A stretch of 64,000 bases of DNA, taken from the NCBI GenBank assembly GCA_951213105.1, contig OX578136.1, positions 156,247,178 to 156,311,177 of the forward strand. The letters are read 5' to 3'. The notes beneath the pieces were generated by a model. That model was not told the DNA's origin and ran no database searches. It saw only the letters and a program-made list of their open reading frames with translations. This DNA comes from Amaurobius ferox (taxonomy: Eukaryota > Arthropoda > Arachnida > Araneae > Amaurobiidae). The position numbers and the translations under genes are program-made. How positions within the stretch are numbered: the first letter of the stretch is position 1; each line of letters starts with the position of its first letter. Shown here piece after piece: positions 1-12,132 of the stretch.

Positions 1-1990
1 TTTTTGGGAGCGATCTTTTCTGACGTACCTGTGTAGCAAATGTTTAGCCCTGTTAAAACGTAATCAGTGAAATTTTCATAAATATGTTATTTGTGGGTCA
101 TTGTGCTTCGTTTTTCAGATAAAGTTAACAAATTTAATTCATGAAACCAGTTATTTTCCTTTATTTATGACTTCCGATTTCGGATGATATTTACTCTTTT
201 ATATTCACCTATATTGTGTTCCTTTCAGTTGATTTGGAACATTTAAGTACTTTTTGAAGAAAACAGGCATAATCAAATAAGATAAATATAGTTGTGTTGA
301 GGGGTGTTTTGGCCTCCTTTCCTCAGGTCAGAAACAGTGGGATTGTTCTCTTAATCAAATAATGAAATCAAAACCCCAGCCGTAAGTATATTATCTCAGG
401 CCAATACAGCAACCTCGTCCAGCCCACATATTATGCCAAGCAAAATAAATGGAACATAAATTCCACATTAATATGGGACTTAAAATAAAACTAAGGGGAA
501 TTAATATCTTTGTACCAGCTTATGGGGCAAGAAATAGGTGCGTACTCTTTGAAGGGTTTCATGGTAAAGAAAATTTGGAAAATCAACTTATAGCGCAGTT
601 CGTCAGAGCGGTCAATGGGTAATCCTTTAGTCTTGCCATTTTTAGTGATCGCCAAATGTTTTTAGGTTTTGTTTGATGTAAATTGTAATTGTGTTTTAAT
701 GTATAAGTTTTTATTTGTGTACATGTTATGTGTGTTTTTAGGTATATGTGTTGTTTTTTACCCTTCTCTGCAATTAGGCGTGTTGGGCCTGTTGAAATGT
801 AAATAAATAAATAAATAAATAAAACTGAAAAAAAAATTAAAACCGTTAAATTTATCAAAAATACGGTTATGATAAGAAATTTCAGAGATCGGCGTTAATA
901 ATTGTTTTATTAGAATGAATATGTGTAAGTTATTTTTTTTTAACTTTTTATAATATAAACCTAAAAATTGTCGTTTTTATGACTGCTAAGTGTAGTTAAT
1001 TTCGGTGGTTGCCACGTTTGATATTTCGAACTCGAGAGTACCACGTGTACGTTTCTAATAAAATATACTCTAAAATGAGTTTCCGTTCTGATAAAATCCA
1101 GTTCATTGTCTACAGCGAATTCCTTGAATAAGAGTTAAATAATGCATTTTTGAAGCCGTAAAATTTCTCGAACATAAACTTTTCACCTATTCAAGTACTC
1201 ATGGGAAATTCTGAAAGGAGCCTATGAGGACTTTTTAGCATTTTAAATCTCACTACAGATAGGAAATTATGTCGACTCAAAGAATTGGCAATCTCCGGAT
1301 ATTTATGTGGAATGTTATTTATTGCGATTCGCTGTTTTTAAAGTAGTTTTCACTTCTCCGTGTGTCGGTGTGGGGGAAGGGGGATTGCCTTTAAATAAGT
1401 TTAACACTTAGGTGTTGCTTTATTGGATTAAACGAAAATATATTAGAACATATCTTGAAACTAGAAAGCAACATGTTTTCGAATGCGATAGAAAAATTTA
1501 CTCTTTTTCTATGTCTCTATAAATAATTATGCCATTTTCTTTTAATTGGAGAAATATTTTATTCAAATTTACTAATATGTTGCGGATATTTTTTAAACTA
1601 GAAAATATCTGGAGTGCGAGAATCCACGTTTTTTCCATAGAACGAATTATCCTGTGTTATCGGGTGCTAAATAAGCACCCGCTACATAAATAATACGTAT
1701 ATATATAACAACACTCAAGTTACAAATCGCCTGTTTAAAACCAAAGTTGGGTACTAAAATTTTGCTAAAATGTTTCCAACTCAGCGAACTCTGGAACCTT
1801 CTCGGATTTCGTAGATTGGCTAAGAACTTCACGAGTTACGTGATTTTACCATAATTCTCTACAGATGGTGTATGTAGGCGATGGTCATTGTTTAGGCGAG
1901 TTGTTGACGTGATACCAGTCAAATTAAATTGTAAATGCTTTAGTGTCTTGAGAAATTAATAGTTTGTTTTGTGGATGAGATGATCATTGA
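1..1990. other. AT-rich non-coding region
   Basis: I see no supported gene. The stretch 590-830 ends in a short tandem TAAA tract at about 800-822, which looks like the 3' tail of a degraded retroposon on the + strand, but no recognisable coding sequence precedes it. The region around 1260-1350 resembles 5880-5990 (shared words around AATTCGCT and TTTTTAAAGTAG), suggesting an old dispersed repeat. The short ORFs here have no recognisable composition or motif. Confidence 0.5.
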
Positions 1991-2009
1991 CTGGATGTTT
2001 TGTGTTCCT

Positions 2010-2215
2010 CAGAGTTATTTCGTGGCTTTGTAAGATATTTGAAGAGTTATTTTGTGGCCTTGTAAGATAGTTGAAGAGTTATTTTGTGGCCTTTTAAGAT
2101 AGTTGAAGAGTTATTTCGTGGCCTTGTAAGATAGTTGAAGAGTTATTAATTTTTAAAATAGTTGAAGAGTTATTTCTTGGCCTTGTAAGATAGTTGAAGG
2201 GTTATTATTTGTATA
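2010..2215. repeat. 32-bp tandem repeat (minisatellite)
   Basis: About six imperfect copies of a 32-bp unit built around GAAGAGTTATTTTGTGGCC and TTGTAAGATAGTT lie head to tail. One copy is altered to an AT-rich form near 2145. No reading frame runs through the array. Confidence 0.85.
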
Positions 2216-2874
2216 TTTTTCGCTTACACGCATATTAACCCTTTAAATAAAATTATTAGTTATCCAAAAATTTGAATTCATCCTTGTATCATTTAAATAC
2301 ATCTTCGATTCCCGAGTATACGTCATAGCAATATTATTTAATGCCCTGCCTCTATATCTAATTCTTTTCGAAAGTATTCATAACGTCTAAACGGCTTTCC
2401 TACAAATTTTCAACTTCGAAAATATTCAGGAAAGCAAATATTTCATACAATTCTAAGAAAAAGAATGGTGAAAAAGAACATTTTACTAGTTTTTCCGACA
2501 TATGGTTTCAGATACTTAATATATCCTAACAAATGATGCAGGGATGAAATTCGATTTTTTATTTTCAGTCTATTAAAGCATATACTGTATATAAGTGTTG
2601 ACTAAGATTGGTTTTCTTTCAAGAGTCCTCTGTGGCAAAGATTTGATTTTCCTTCTATTTTGCTAAAATAAACTCTAAACAAGTTCTTCACGTATTTACT
2701 GAAGGTTTCTTTATTGAACTACATTATTTGTGCAGCAAGTGATATTATATTATGCCTAAAACCCAGAAAACGACGTGCTGTTGAACGTGATAGAACGTTA
2801 TTTTTCTTTGCCCATTTTACTTTGTCTTTGTTGCGACTTATTTAAGCTGAAATCAATTTTAGTGTTCTTATTTT

Positions 2875-3835
2875 TACTTTCCCTGCAATACATGTTAATG
2901 AATAGGGAAAGTATTAGAACCATACCGAAAATCACAACTCGAGTTTTCGACGTATCTACACGTTTCAAGACCTCTAGAATACGAAAAAACTATTTTTAGC
3001 GTGACGTCTGTGTGTGTGTCTGTCTGTCTGTCTGTCTGTCTATCTGTGCAATGTATGTATCCACTCTAACTAAAAAACTAATGGACCGCATTTCATAAAA
3101 TTTGGTATGTACGCCACTTGGATGAGACCCTGGTGCTGATTCATTTTTGGTAGGATTCGTAAAAACAGAACACGCCTTTTTTTTCAAAATGGCCCGTAAA
3201 AATTTCATGTATCCATTCTAGCTAAAATACTAATTGACCAAATTTCACAAAATTTGGTAGATAAGTTACTTGTAAGATGTTCTGGTGCTGATTATATTTT
3301 GGTACGATTTGGAAAAAGAACAACCTGCCTTTTTTTATGAAATGCTCTGCAAAAATTTTATTTATCCACCCTAGCTGAAATACTAATTGACGAAATTTCA
3401 CAAAATTTGGTAGATAAGTTACTTGTGGGACACTCTGGTGCTGATTAGATTTTGGTGCGATTCGGAAAAGAACAACCTGCATTTTTTTACGAAACGACCC
3501 ACAAAAATCGCCAAAATTAAAAAAAAAAGTCTACGTATGCTGAAATGTATCAATTAAATTCTTGTTTTATACGCAATTATTGATGAGGAAAAGAATATAA
3601 CACACTCCATTATACTTCAGAACTACCCCTTCTCAAGATATTTGAGATTTCTTGCAGTTTTGTTACCTCGCTATCGGAAAAATGTCCAGTTACTAAATAA
3701 AAACAAAAATTGAATTAAAATTGCAAATTTAGTGTTATTTTTTGCAATTAAACTTCAGTCTAATGAATTATTAAAGAAATAAAGAAAATATGAATATGAG
3801 TCTGCAGAGAAAGTCATGTGCTGCCCACATCAGAT
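2875..3835 (+). mobile_element. H1-family non-autonomous element, divergent copy
   Basis: The 5' end has the inverted pair TTACTTTCC...GGGAAAGTA typical of family H1. An AACTCGAGTTTTCGACG block follows, then a (TCTG)n microsatellite at 3013-3048. The 3' end is the H1 hairpin CATGTGCTGCCCACATCAGAT at 3814-3835. Its middle holds about three tandem units of roughly 151 bp (3058-3510). Divergence from the other copies suggests an older subfamily. A matching 3'-end fragment in reverse lies at 51666-51710. The Helitron-like assignment is inference from end structure. Confidence 0.65.
3058..3512. repeat. Three tandem ~151-bp units inside an H1 copy
   Basis: Units start near 3058, 3208 and 3360. Each has a TATCCA(C/T)TCTA-like start, the phrase CAAAATTTGGTA, a CTGGTGCTGATT segment and a poly-T run followed by ACGAAA-type sequence. 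The antisense ORFs across them are repeats of one translated unit and not genes. Confidence 0.8.
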
Positions 3836-4450
3836 TTTTTTTTCGGGGGGGGGGGGGGGGGTCACGGATTTTTAAATTACATCAAAATTCCACATCATAT
3901 CTTGAGAACTGTTAAATCCCACACATTTGTGGCGTTTATTTTTTTATACAGGTAAGTATAATTAATATATTTTGATTTCTTTGAATTTTGCTGATTATTT
4001 CGAAAAAATTGCAGTTATAATTTTCTTATGTGTATCAAAATCTCTTAGAGCAACCGATCAGCAATTGAATTATTTTACTGTAAGAAAATCGAATGGGAGG
4101 GTGTAGAGCTAAAGTGGTTACATACATTGCGCAGACAGACATAGCACGTAGACGTCACTTAAACATGTAGTTTATTCGTTTACAAGAATGTCTAAAAGAT
4201 AAATGTATACATAATTGGAAGCCAACTTTTCGTCCTATTACTATACTTCACATATACATATGCTGTGTATGGAAAGAACAACATGGACAATATATTGTAG
4301 AGCAAGTAAGGAAACATAACTTGGAACTAAATGAGGACATGCCTCATACATGAATTAAATTCACTTCATTGGATATAAATGTCAAACAATACATTGATAC
4401 AATACTTAATTTAATTTTTAGGAATTGTAAAACGATTTTTGCAATTTCTA
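3836..4450. other. Non-coding, with G-homopolymer
   Basis: A run of about 18 G residues starts at 3845, right after the T-run that ends the H1 copy. The rest is AT-rich without a supported gene. Confidence 0.5.
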
Positions 4451-4454
4451 ATTG

Positions 4455-4640
4455 AATTAGAGGGGTGCCGAAAGTAGTTTGGCTGGTCGTAATCTAGACG
4501 CAGGCTCGAGTTCGAGTCCTGGTATCCGGTTAATTGTCAACGTCTGAAATTAAATCCAACATTCTATAATGGTATACGAGCATAAGCGTAATGTGGAGAG
4601 AAGGGGGGGGGCGGAGCCGACCCCCTTAGCCTTCGTTTAG
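4455..4640 (+). mobile_element. Possible degenerate tRNA-derived SINE
   Basis: A B-box-like word (GAGTTCGAGTCC) at about 4508-4519 follows an A-box-like stretch about 40 bp upstream (TTTGGCTGGTCG). A G-rich tract follows near 4603. No target duplication was identified, so this is weak. Confidence 0.3.
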
Positions 4641-4687
4641 TGTATGTTAGGTAATTATAATAATTCATTGAAAGACTAATGTCCTTT

Positions 4688-5608
4688 GGCTTATATGAAG
4701 TTGGTAATTTATTCTACCCTGTTGGGGTGTCATTGTAAAGTACTGTGAATTGTATTTGATCGTTAGTATAAAGTGGCCTTACTCTCAATCGTAGATCAAG
4801 TGATACGGAGGCCTTAGGAGCAGGGGAAATGACACACTGATTCAGAATTTAAAGTGAAACACATTTATTGTGCGCACTATAATAATACAGAGGTTGGCTG
4901 CATAAAATACAGAAATGTACCAAAAAGCCAGTATTTCATGTTCCCGTAACATAACTCAAAGATCAATATTAAGGGGTGGGACAGCCCAGTGGTTAGCTCA
5001 CGGGGATTGCACTCGGACGACCCGAGTTTAATTCCCGGATCTACCCAAACTGGCCTTAAGTTCACGCGGAGTACGGACACGTTAAGTATATGGGTTCGTA
5101 AGTCCATCCGAAAGGTTAGTGGTAGGAGAAGGCAGGTATAGTCCCTGTGGATGCAATCCCCACTGAGTGCCGGTCTAAATTAGGTTGCACTTTCCGTCCA
5201 AACATATAACGTACACCTTCGGGTAGGTCGGACAGCCTGGATCGAAGAAGATCAATATTGATACCGATGATCAATACCGATGTAACAATGCATAAATCGC
5301 CTGTGCTTACCAAACTGCATCCGAGGACATCGAGATCTTATCCTTGACAACTAGTGGGTACTAGATACTTTCGATCGTAGTTATACCAATACAAGTAGCA
5401 TGCACCAACGGATGTGAACTTCGCACTCACACAGCGACTCGACTTCTAGAGATTTCACTTCACTCGGCTTAACGACAACTAATCGATTCCACTAACTCTC
5501 TCATTCAGAATCCGAAACTTGCCATGCCGATCTGCAGGACCTTAGAATGTTACTTGGCTCGGCTATTGCTCTACACAAGTGATCCAACCAGAAGTCGCTG
5601 ACATAAAG
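4688..5608. repeat. Dispersed repeat R3, copy 1 (interrupted by a SINE)
   Basis: The sequence from TTTATTCTACCCTGTTGGGG (about 4709) to about 5608 is a diverged copy of 40798-41441 in the same orientation. Shared landmarks include ACCCTGTTGGGGTGTCATT, GGCTGCATAAAATA, CGAGGACAT, TTCGCACTCACACA and TGTTACTTGGCTCGGC. The reverse strand carries an AATAAA-like word (from AACACATTTATTGT), so a solo LTR is possible, but I could not define TG/CA ends or a target duplication. Confidence 0.6.
4971..5247 (+). mobile_element. tRNA-derived SINE with 12-bp target duplication
   Basis: The 5' part has a Pol III-type promoter: an A-box-like CAGTGGTTAGCTC and a B-box-like GAGTTTAATTCCC, spaced as in tRNA. The 3' part (about 5185-5245) is a GTCCAAAC...GGTCGGACAGCCTGG module shared with the SINE at 44567-44863 and with the mini-insertions at 30964 and 35914. 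The duplication AAGATCAATATT flanks the element exactly (4959-4970 and 5248-5259). It is inserted in repeat R3; the R3 copy at 40.8 kb lacks it. Confidence 0.85.
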
Positions 5609-6300
5609 TGTAACATAAATTATAACATAAACTGAGGAAAATAATAACCATAGGTTATATAGATCTCACAATTTATGTAACAAAAGCACACCTGAGCGCA
5701 ATGCAAGAAGTCGGGGTTCGATATTTGATTCTGAGCAAGTATTTTTCAAGAGAAAATTATTGCCAATATTGCCATCAAATTTTCCATTAATGCAAGATAC
5801 TTGTCACATTTTTAAAAAGTATTCTCTCCATTTAGCTACTGTATTTGGTTTTTCTCAGCATATTAAAGATTCCACCTGCAAACAGGAAGTTATGTAAGTC
5901 AGGAGAATTGGGATTTACTCAAAGTATTTCAGTGGAAAGTTTGTCTTGCAATTCGCTATTTTTAAAGTAGCCTTTAGTCATCGGGGAGAACTAAACTCTA
6001 AACAATTTCTTAACTCTTGTATCTCATGTTCCATTATTTGTAGACAAACAATATTGTATTTTATATACAGTATGGAATAGTGCATGATTCAAAAGATGAT
6101 GAAAAATTCTTTTTGATTTGCCTCTAATGGTGGTCATTTTGGAACTTTTACTTCTAATTTCAAACTGATTTAAAATTTAGAGTTTACGTTCCTGTTATTT
6201 ATCCTACATACATAGTATAGAAAGTAGATCGAAAATTTGAATTCAAGTTTTCGATGGAAATACACATTTTAAGCATCCCTGAACTCAAATCTAACGTTTA
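5609..6300. other. AT-rich non-coding region
   Basis: No supported gene. The part around 5880-6060 is a diverged relative of 1255-1340 and possibly of 2660-2760. Confidence 0.45.
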
Positions 6301-6320
6301 TTAGGTGTTAGTGCTATTGG

Positions 6321-6396
6321 TCTCTCTCTCTCTCTCTCTCTCGCTCTCTCGCCTTCTCTTTCTCTCTCTCTTTCTCTCTCTCTGTGTGTGTGTGTA
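6321..6396. repeat. (TC)n/(TG)n microsatellite
   Basis: A run of TC dinucleotides with a few interruptions passes into a short TG run. It is a simple repeat. Confidence 0.9.
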
Positions 6397-6509
6397 TGTG
6401 CGCGCTAGACTGTAGACATTGAACGAATGAACAAACGAACCGCTTTGGTAACAATTCAATACGATTATGACAACTAGTGAATACTGTAACCTTATTTATG
6501 TTGAACGTA

Positions 6510-6630
6510 ATGAAACTTTTTCCAACGCAATCAAACGTTCTTCACCACAATCAAACGTTCTTCAACGTAATCAAACGTTCTTCAACGCAATCAAACGTTT
6601 TTCAACGCAATGAAACGTTCTTCAACACAA
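6510..6630. repeat. 20-bp tandem repeat
   Basis: Five to six imperfect copies of a 20-bp unit (AATCAAACGTTCTTCAACGC and variants) lie in tandem. It is non-coding. Confidence 0.85.
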
Positions 6631-6639
6631 ACAAATAAA

Positions 6640-7585
6640 AACCATCACACAAAATTTATTTCTTAAAATAAGAATTTTAGACCTATTCTAGAAGTATTTA
6701 CTTCGAAACCATTAACAATGTCTGGCAATTATTTTTCTAGCCCTTCCCACCGTTCTCCACATTCTAAGCGCTCAAGGAACTTACTGTGCAGAATACAACA
6801 AATTATCTTATTACCAATGCACATAAAAGCTTTTAGATGCTAATCCGCTCAAACACAAGATCAAAAACAATCCTTCAATAATACATTCTAAGCTGGAAAC
6901 ACGTTTCCAGAACATGATGATTGTTAGAGATACAGTTAGAATATCAATAACATAAGGAAATTATTTAAAACTTATTTTTCTTCTCCAGAACACGGTTTTA
7001 TATTTATAATCAATTTCGACATATTTCGTAATCAAACAGGAACTTTAATCGTAAGAATTTCATCCAAACTTCTTACAAGTAAATAAAACAATTCGATATG
7101 TTAATGGTTTGGAACGAAATCACCTATTTCAAAGAATTATAAATCCTTAATATGACATCGGCTGACGACATCGAGTTTGGGACTAAAGTTAAACCGAGAG
7201 TAATTCTGAGAAAAGAGAATATTTAATACTTACAATATTTTTCCGAAAGTGAATTAAAATTGCGACATTTTCAATAATGGAGTTCACTTGAATTTCAATA
7301 AACTTAAAATAGCGTCTCGGTGGAGATCCGAGAATAACGATTTTGAAATTGCAATTGAATAGAGAATAGAGACATCGTCCGGTTTAGTCATAAATGTGAC
7401 TTAACTAAAAATTTCATATTTATGACTGAAACTTAATTTAAATTAAATATTAAATATTTATGGATAATATATAGAACGCCAGTTCACAAAATTACAATTT
7501 CAAAATGTATGGTGTATGTTAAAGCGAGGAACGTGATCTCCTTAAATTTGGAATTTAGAAAACACAAGCACCAGCAACATAACAA
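6640..7585. other. AT-rich non-coding region
   Basis: I see nothing beyond simple AT-rich DNA; no ORF has recognisable content. Confidence 0.5.
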
Positions 7586-7589
7586 AAAA

Positions 7590-8530
7590 ATCTGATGTGG
7601 GCAACACATGACTTTCCTTATATAATGCAAAGAATTTACTACTTTTACAGTAAAAAAAAATGTTATTGTTATAGTAGATACTTATATTCTTGCCAAGATA
7701 TTGAATTTTCTTCAATTAGTCGTCATTTTCATTAATTTAGGGTCATTTTTATCCATTTGGCGAGATTTTCGTTAATTTGGCAACATTTCAAAAAGTCGCC
7801 AATTTGGCGACATTCTGCCAAATTCGTCGCCAAAATCTCGCCAAGCGCTATGGTCGAAAAAATAAGTTATTCTTACAGCAGACAAATGACTATTGGCGTT
7901 CAAATACAAACGTATTGCTCAAAGTACCTTTTTTCATGAATGGAGCGAGCTAGATTCACGAGAATGAGTTCACCCAATTGATCGTATGGTATTACATATG
8001 AAAATTGAACATGTTTCTCAATAGGAAATATTTTTCATTTATTTTATATGACTTTTTGATAATTTGTTTTAAAAATGTGCAATAACTCGAGAACGGTTCA
8101 TGTTAGCGTTCTAAAATTTATGTCAATCGTTTTCTAATGAAAAATTACATAAGAAGTGTCTATTTGCGTAACTTTATTAGTGGTTTCGATTTTTTGACGA
8201 TTTTTTCAAAATTTCATTCAAAAATTTAGGGAGGTTCTGAACATTCGATTGCGTATAAAAACAATAGGCTTCCAGTGTTTACGGATTGTGATTTTTGTAC
8301 CAAATTTGGTTCGAATCGGTCCATTCGTTCGTCGGTTATCGTCTCCATAGGCTCACTGACACACACACACACACACATACTTTCACACACACACACACAG
8401 ACATCACTTCAAAAATGTTTGATTCATGATCAGGGATGCTTGAAACGTGCTCTCCCGTCGAAAATTCGAATTCGAATTTTCGACCCCGTCACAATACTTT
8501 CCTTATATATTATGTATATAAGGAAAGTAA
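7590..8530 (-). mobile_element. H1-family non-autonomous element (reverse)
   Basis: It reads in reverse: the 3' hairpin end (ATCTGATGTGGGCAACACAT) is at 7590, followed by GACTTTCCTTATATAATG. The body has repeated GGCGACATT/CGCCAA motifs, a CA microsatellite lies at 8358-8400, and the 5' terminal inverted pair CTTTCCTTATATA...TATATAAGGAAAG ends at about 8529. The copy is nearly full length (about 940 bp). The short ORFs in it recur in other copies only because the DNA is repeated. Confidence 0.75.
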
Positions 8531-8648
8531 CCAGTGATCGAATAGGCGGCAAAAATAACCCCTCGGTTATACTCTCTTGCCCGGAGAAGTATATCTTCAA
8601 AATGACCTGTCCTAAAACACAGAAGAACCAAAACATTTAAAACTAAAA

Positions 8649-8841
8649 CCCTTACCTTGAAAGAAACGTCTTCATCCCCAGAAAAAATATTAAATATAAA
8701 ATCAACAAAGCAATGTAAACAAATAAATACACAAGATTTTGGAGTTAAAAGAAATTCATTTTTTAAAGTTATCTATGGAGTTATCAAAAACCCTTACCTT
8801 AAAAGAAACGTCTTCATCTTCAGCAAAAATATTAAATATAA
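8649..8841. repeat. 142-bp tandem repeat, split by an H2 insertion
   Basis: A unit starting CCCTTACCTT at 8649 starts again at 8791. The second unit is cut at about 8841 by the H2 element and resumes at about 10148 with AACAAAGCAAAGTAAACAAA. The intact first unit shows the empty site of the H2 insertion. Confidence 0.8.
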
Positions 8842-10147
8842 CAAGAAAGATCAATCATGCTTAAAGCATTGATTATGAAACACTTTCCAACTTCAATGCA
8901 ATTTTATTTAAACATGTCTAAAATGCAATACATTCCTCGGTAATATTTTAAAACTTATCACAATACTACATTAATTTATTATATTTGAAACCTTAAACCT
9001 TCATCGAAAAAAATTAACTTCATTCAAATGACGGCATTAAAGTATAAATTGCCTGGTTTAAACATCTCTAAAATGTGATACATTCCTCGGTAATAATTTT
9101 AGAATTATCATAATACTACGATAATTTATTATATTTGAAAACTTCATCGAAAACAACTGAAATTCATTCAAATGACGTCATAAAAAAATAACACGCCTGG
9201 CTCTCTCTATAAAATCAACATTTCATTCATAAATAATTCCCCCATTCATGTCATTCATCACAATACTATAATAATTTATTTTATTTAAAAATTAAGACCA
9301 TTGAGCCACAAGTAAGTAAACTCTATGCGTTAAACTTCATCGAAAAATATCGTCCTTCTCTTTCTAAAATCAATGAATATTTCATTCATCTCAGCTAAGC
9401 AGACTCCATGGACTAAATGATTTTGTATTAAAGAATTACAGCGATTCTAATACAACTCATTCTACATATTTTGCTGTTTACATTTTACATAGGTGAAAAA
9501 TAGGCTTAATAGTAGAAATAATCAAATTTAGATGAGCATTTAAACTGGAATATATTGTCATTGTGTTGTTTCAGTATGTAGATGCACAGAATTTAGGCAA
9601 AAATAAAGTAGTTTTATGACGGATACAACACTCAATATGAATTAAAAAGAACTTTAAAAATCACGATTTTGACACAAGATGGATGCCATATATCATTTTG
9701 AAGTGGGTCATGTGATCGTTTCGTATCATGGACACGTGATAGCTTCATATAAGATTTGTTATTATTATTTTAATTTTTAAAAAACTACTGAATATATTTC
9801 GCTGAATTTTTTTTTATATATTTTATGGAACAATTTGAATATTGCCTAAAATTTTCGAAGCAATTTGTGAATTTTAAATCCGCTTAAAAAATACTTGAAA
9901 AATTAGGTCCCATAGGGCTCAATGTATTCCATTTTTTCAACCCGGGTTCAATCCAAAACTAATTGGGTGATATTATTCATTTATATTCCCATAGGTCCTA
10001 TAGACCGTCTGAACAACATACTAAAATTTCATTTTGATTAAGTCATTTCTACGGCAGTTATCGTGCTAACGGACAGACAGATAGACAGACAGACAGACAG
10101 AATGAACAAAGTCATAAACACTTTTCAACTTTGTTGTAAAGTGTTAA
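8842..10147 (-). mobile_element. H2-family non-autonomous element (reverse), ~1.3 kb
   Basis: In its own orientation it runs from 10147 to 8842. It starts TTAACACTTTACAAC with a nearby AAAAGTGTTTATGAC (a terminal inverted pair), then has a (TCTG)n tract (10073-10102). It ends with an imperfect hairpin around ATCAATGCTTTAAGCATGATT followed by CTTTCTTG. Its interior shows no transposase frame. Insertion into a 142-bp tandem unit lets the empty site be read: no target duplication beyond one ambiguous A. Hairpin plus CTTG end and T-rich target suggest a Helitron-like (Helentron/HINE type) element; that class call is inference. Confidence 0.7.
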
Positions 10148-10390
10148 AAACCAACAAAGCAAAGTAAACAAATAAATAAACACAATTTTAGGGTTAAAAG
10201 AAAATCATTTATAAAAGTTATGTATGGAGTTATCAAAAACACATAAGCTGACTCTTTATCAGCACGCTACTGGACTCAGGCGCAAAATACCTTATCAAAA
10301 TTTCCACAGGCTTTCATGAGCACAAACAGTATCAATCACAGTGTAATAACAATGTGGCAAAACGTTAAATAATTAGAAACTTCATAAATT
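10148..10390. other. Remainder of 142-bp repeat unit and AT-rich DNA
   Basis: 10148-10240 continues the tandem unit that was split by H2, ending in ATGGAGTTATCAAAAAC as the first units do. Beyond it I see no gene. Confidence 0.6.
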
Positions 10391-10399
10391 AAGGTGGTA

Positions 10400-11260
10400 T
10401 GGTCAAAAGAACGGGGCGAGCACTCGAAAGGTTCAGAATTTCTGAATTTCGCTTAAACGATTCTGCTCTTAATTTAACTATTGAAAGCATGTAATTAAAT
10501 GTGCGTGCCGGAAAAGGGGTTGCAAATAAATTTGGCTCGCCGTTTTTGAGTCTTCATCGGATGGTAAAATTACAGTTTGAGATTTCCATGGTACGAACCT
10601 CAGGGTTCGTAACGTTACAATTCAAAGGCTTACCTCCAGCCGCGTTGACAAAGGGGGTCTTCAAACAGACCATCGGAGATCCTAGCGATTAACACTCGCT
10701 CCATATAAAAACGGGTCCGGCTCACCAGCGGTGCCATACGGTCGCATGGTCCGGACAGGCACAACTCTCATGGTCTCTCTCCACACGGAAACAGCACAAG
10801 CCGGCTTCGTCAGGCACGGAGTCGGATCCGGCATGGGCCTCGGATCGTCCTGAAAGCCGAAAGCAGTGATGATGTTAGTCTTCGATCCGGCAGGGCCTCG
10901 GATCATCCGGACGTCTCATGGCCTAATTTCCCCAGATAGCAATCACTCACGGATCTCAAAGAACCGGCACTAGCGGCCAAGCTCCCGAGTCCGACGTGAG
11001 CATCGAAATTATCGGAGCCGAAGCTCGAACTGCCGTAGAGTAGTCAGGCAGTCAAATGGGGAAATGCGCCCTGCACAATGGCCCGGTCAGCTTTTATGCA
11101 CAAGCCACACGGACCGTCAAGAGAGCTTCCAAATTAAATCTTACCACCAAAATTATTCCCACGCATCGCAATCGGTGCTTTTCAGTCCAGACACAAAACG
11201 AAATCCAACATCCCAATTGCACCAGCCAAAACGATGACCTCGAATTCAACTGAAGAAAAG
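10400..11260. other. GC-richer block, probably an unidentified repeat
   Basis: This block is markedly more GC-rich than its surroundings and has internal repetition, such as GGATCCGGCATGGGCCTCGGAT near 10825 against GATCCGGCAGGGCCTCGGAT near 10884. ORFs of 60-85 codons occur on both strands, but none has recognisable motifs or splice context. It could be part of a retroelement LTR or leader, or host DNA of another isochore; I cannot tell. Confidence 0.35.
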
Positions 11261-11903
11261 GAACTTCGAATGCCCGCACGTTAGAAATAATACTTTTAAA
11301 AATGGATTCAGATTGTGGCATAAAGAGTGACATGTTTCTAAAATATATCAATTACACAAATAAATGACAAGAGGGGGTTTCAACCAGAATTAAATAAGTG
11401 AAATGACTTTAAGTAAATTAGATGACCAGAAATACATTATAAGTTTATACACTTTATACAAAAGTAATGCGGGGGTTCGAATTCCGACATTACAGTGTAA
11501 AAAAAATGCATACTTATTTCTATGCACGCATATTTAGTACTGATATTCTACTAGTCGCATTCGGCGAATAGCCCGTTCGCCTTTGAACGCCATTTCACCC
11601 CTTGTTATGAGATGTCTTCAATAGATACAAGTAAAACACTTAACCGTCCGCTCCTCTGGCCGATTACACCTGTTGATACACCCACACTAAGTTGGCTGGC
11701 ATTGAGCGGACTTGCTGGAAATTAAGAAATATATCACAGGGTATCTCACAGTAGCCTATGTTTCCTAGTACATTTCAACTGTATCACAAGAAAGTAGCAA
11801 ACGGTAGATTTTAGCGAACGAAGTCTATGAATATTGGAATCAGAAGACCTGCAGGCGGGCATATGAGAGAGAATATCGTGCACAAAACAAAAACGAGATA
11901 TCA

Positions 11904-12006
11904 TCTTTTGTGTATTTCGTACATTTGAACTACCATCTTATGTATTTCGTACGTTCGAGGTACCATCTTGTGTATTCCGTACATTCGAGCTACCATCTTG
12001 TATATT
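11904..12006. repeat. 30-bp tandem repeat
   Basis: Three to four copies of a 30-bp unit built on CTTGTGTATTTCGTACATTC and GAGCTACCAT. The antisense ORF over it (repeated YEIHKMV-type peptide) is a product of the repeat. Confidence 0.85.
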
Positions 12007-12132
12007 CTCGATCTTGTGTATTTAGAGTAAATTATTATTATGGTATTCGTGTACGTGTTATGCTTGATATCTTCTCGTGATTTCAAGTGAATAAAATTCC
12101 CTTTTTAAACTTCGAAAAGGAAATGATAATAT

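Noticed and set aside
8275..8640. 121-codon ORF on the + strand
   Set aside because: It runs through the microsatellite and conserved DNA of an H1 repeat. The same peptide phrases appear at 51182-51466 and in reverse at 55105 only because the DNA is repeated.
10501..11351. Cluster of ORFs in the GC-richer block
   Set aside because: No motif, no codon periodicity that I can see, and competing ORFs on both strands; described only as an unassigned block.
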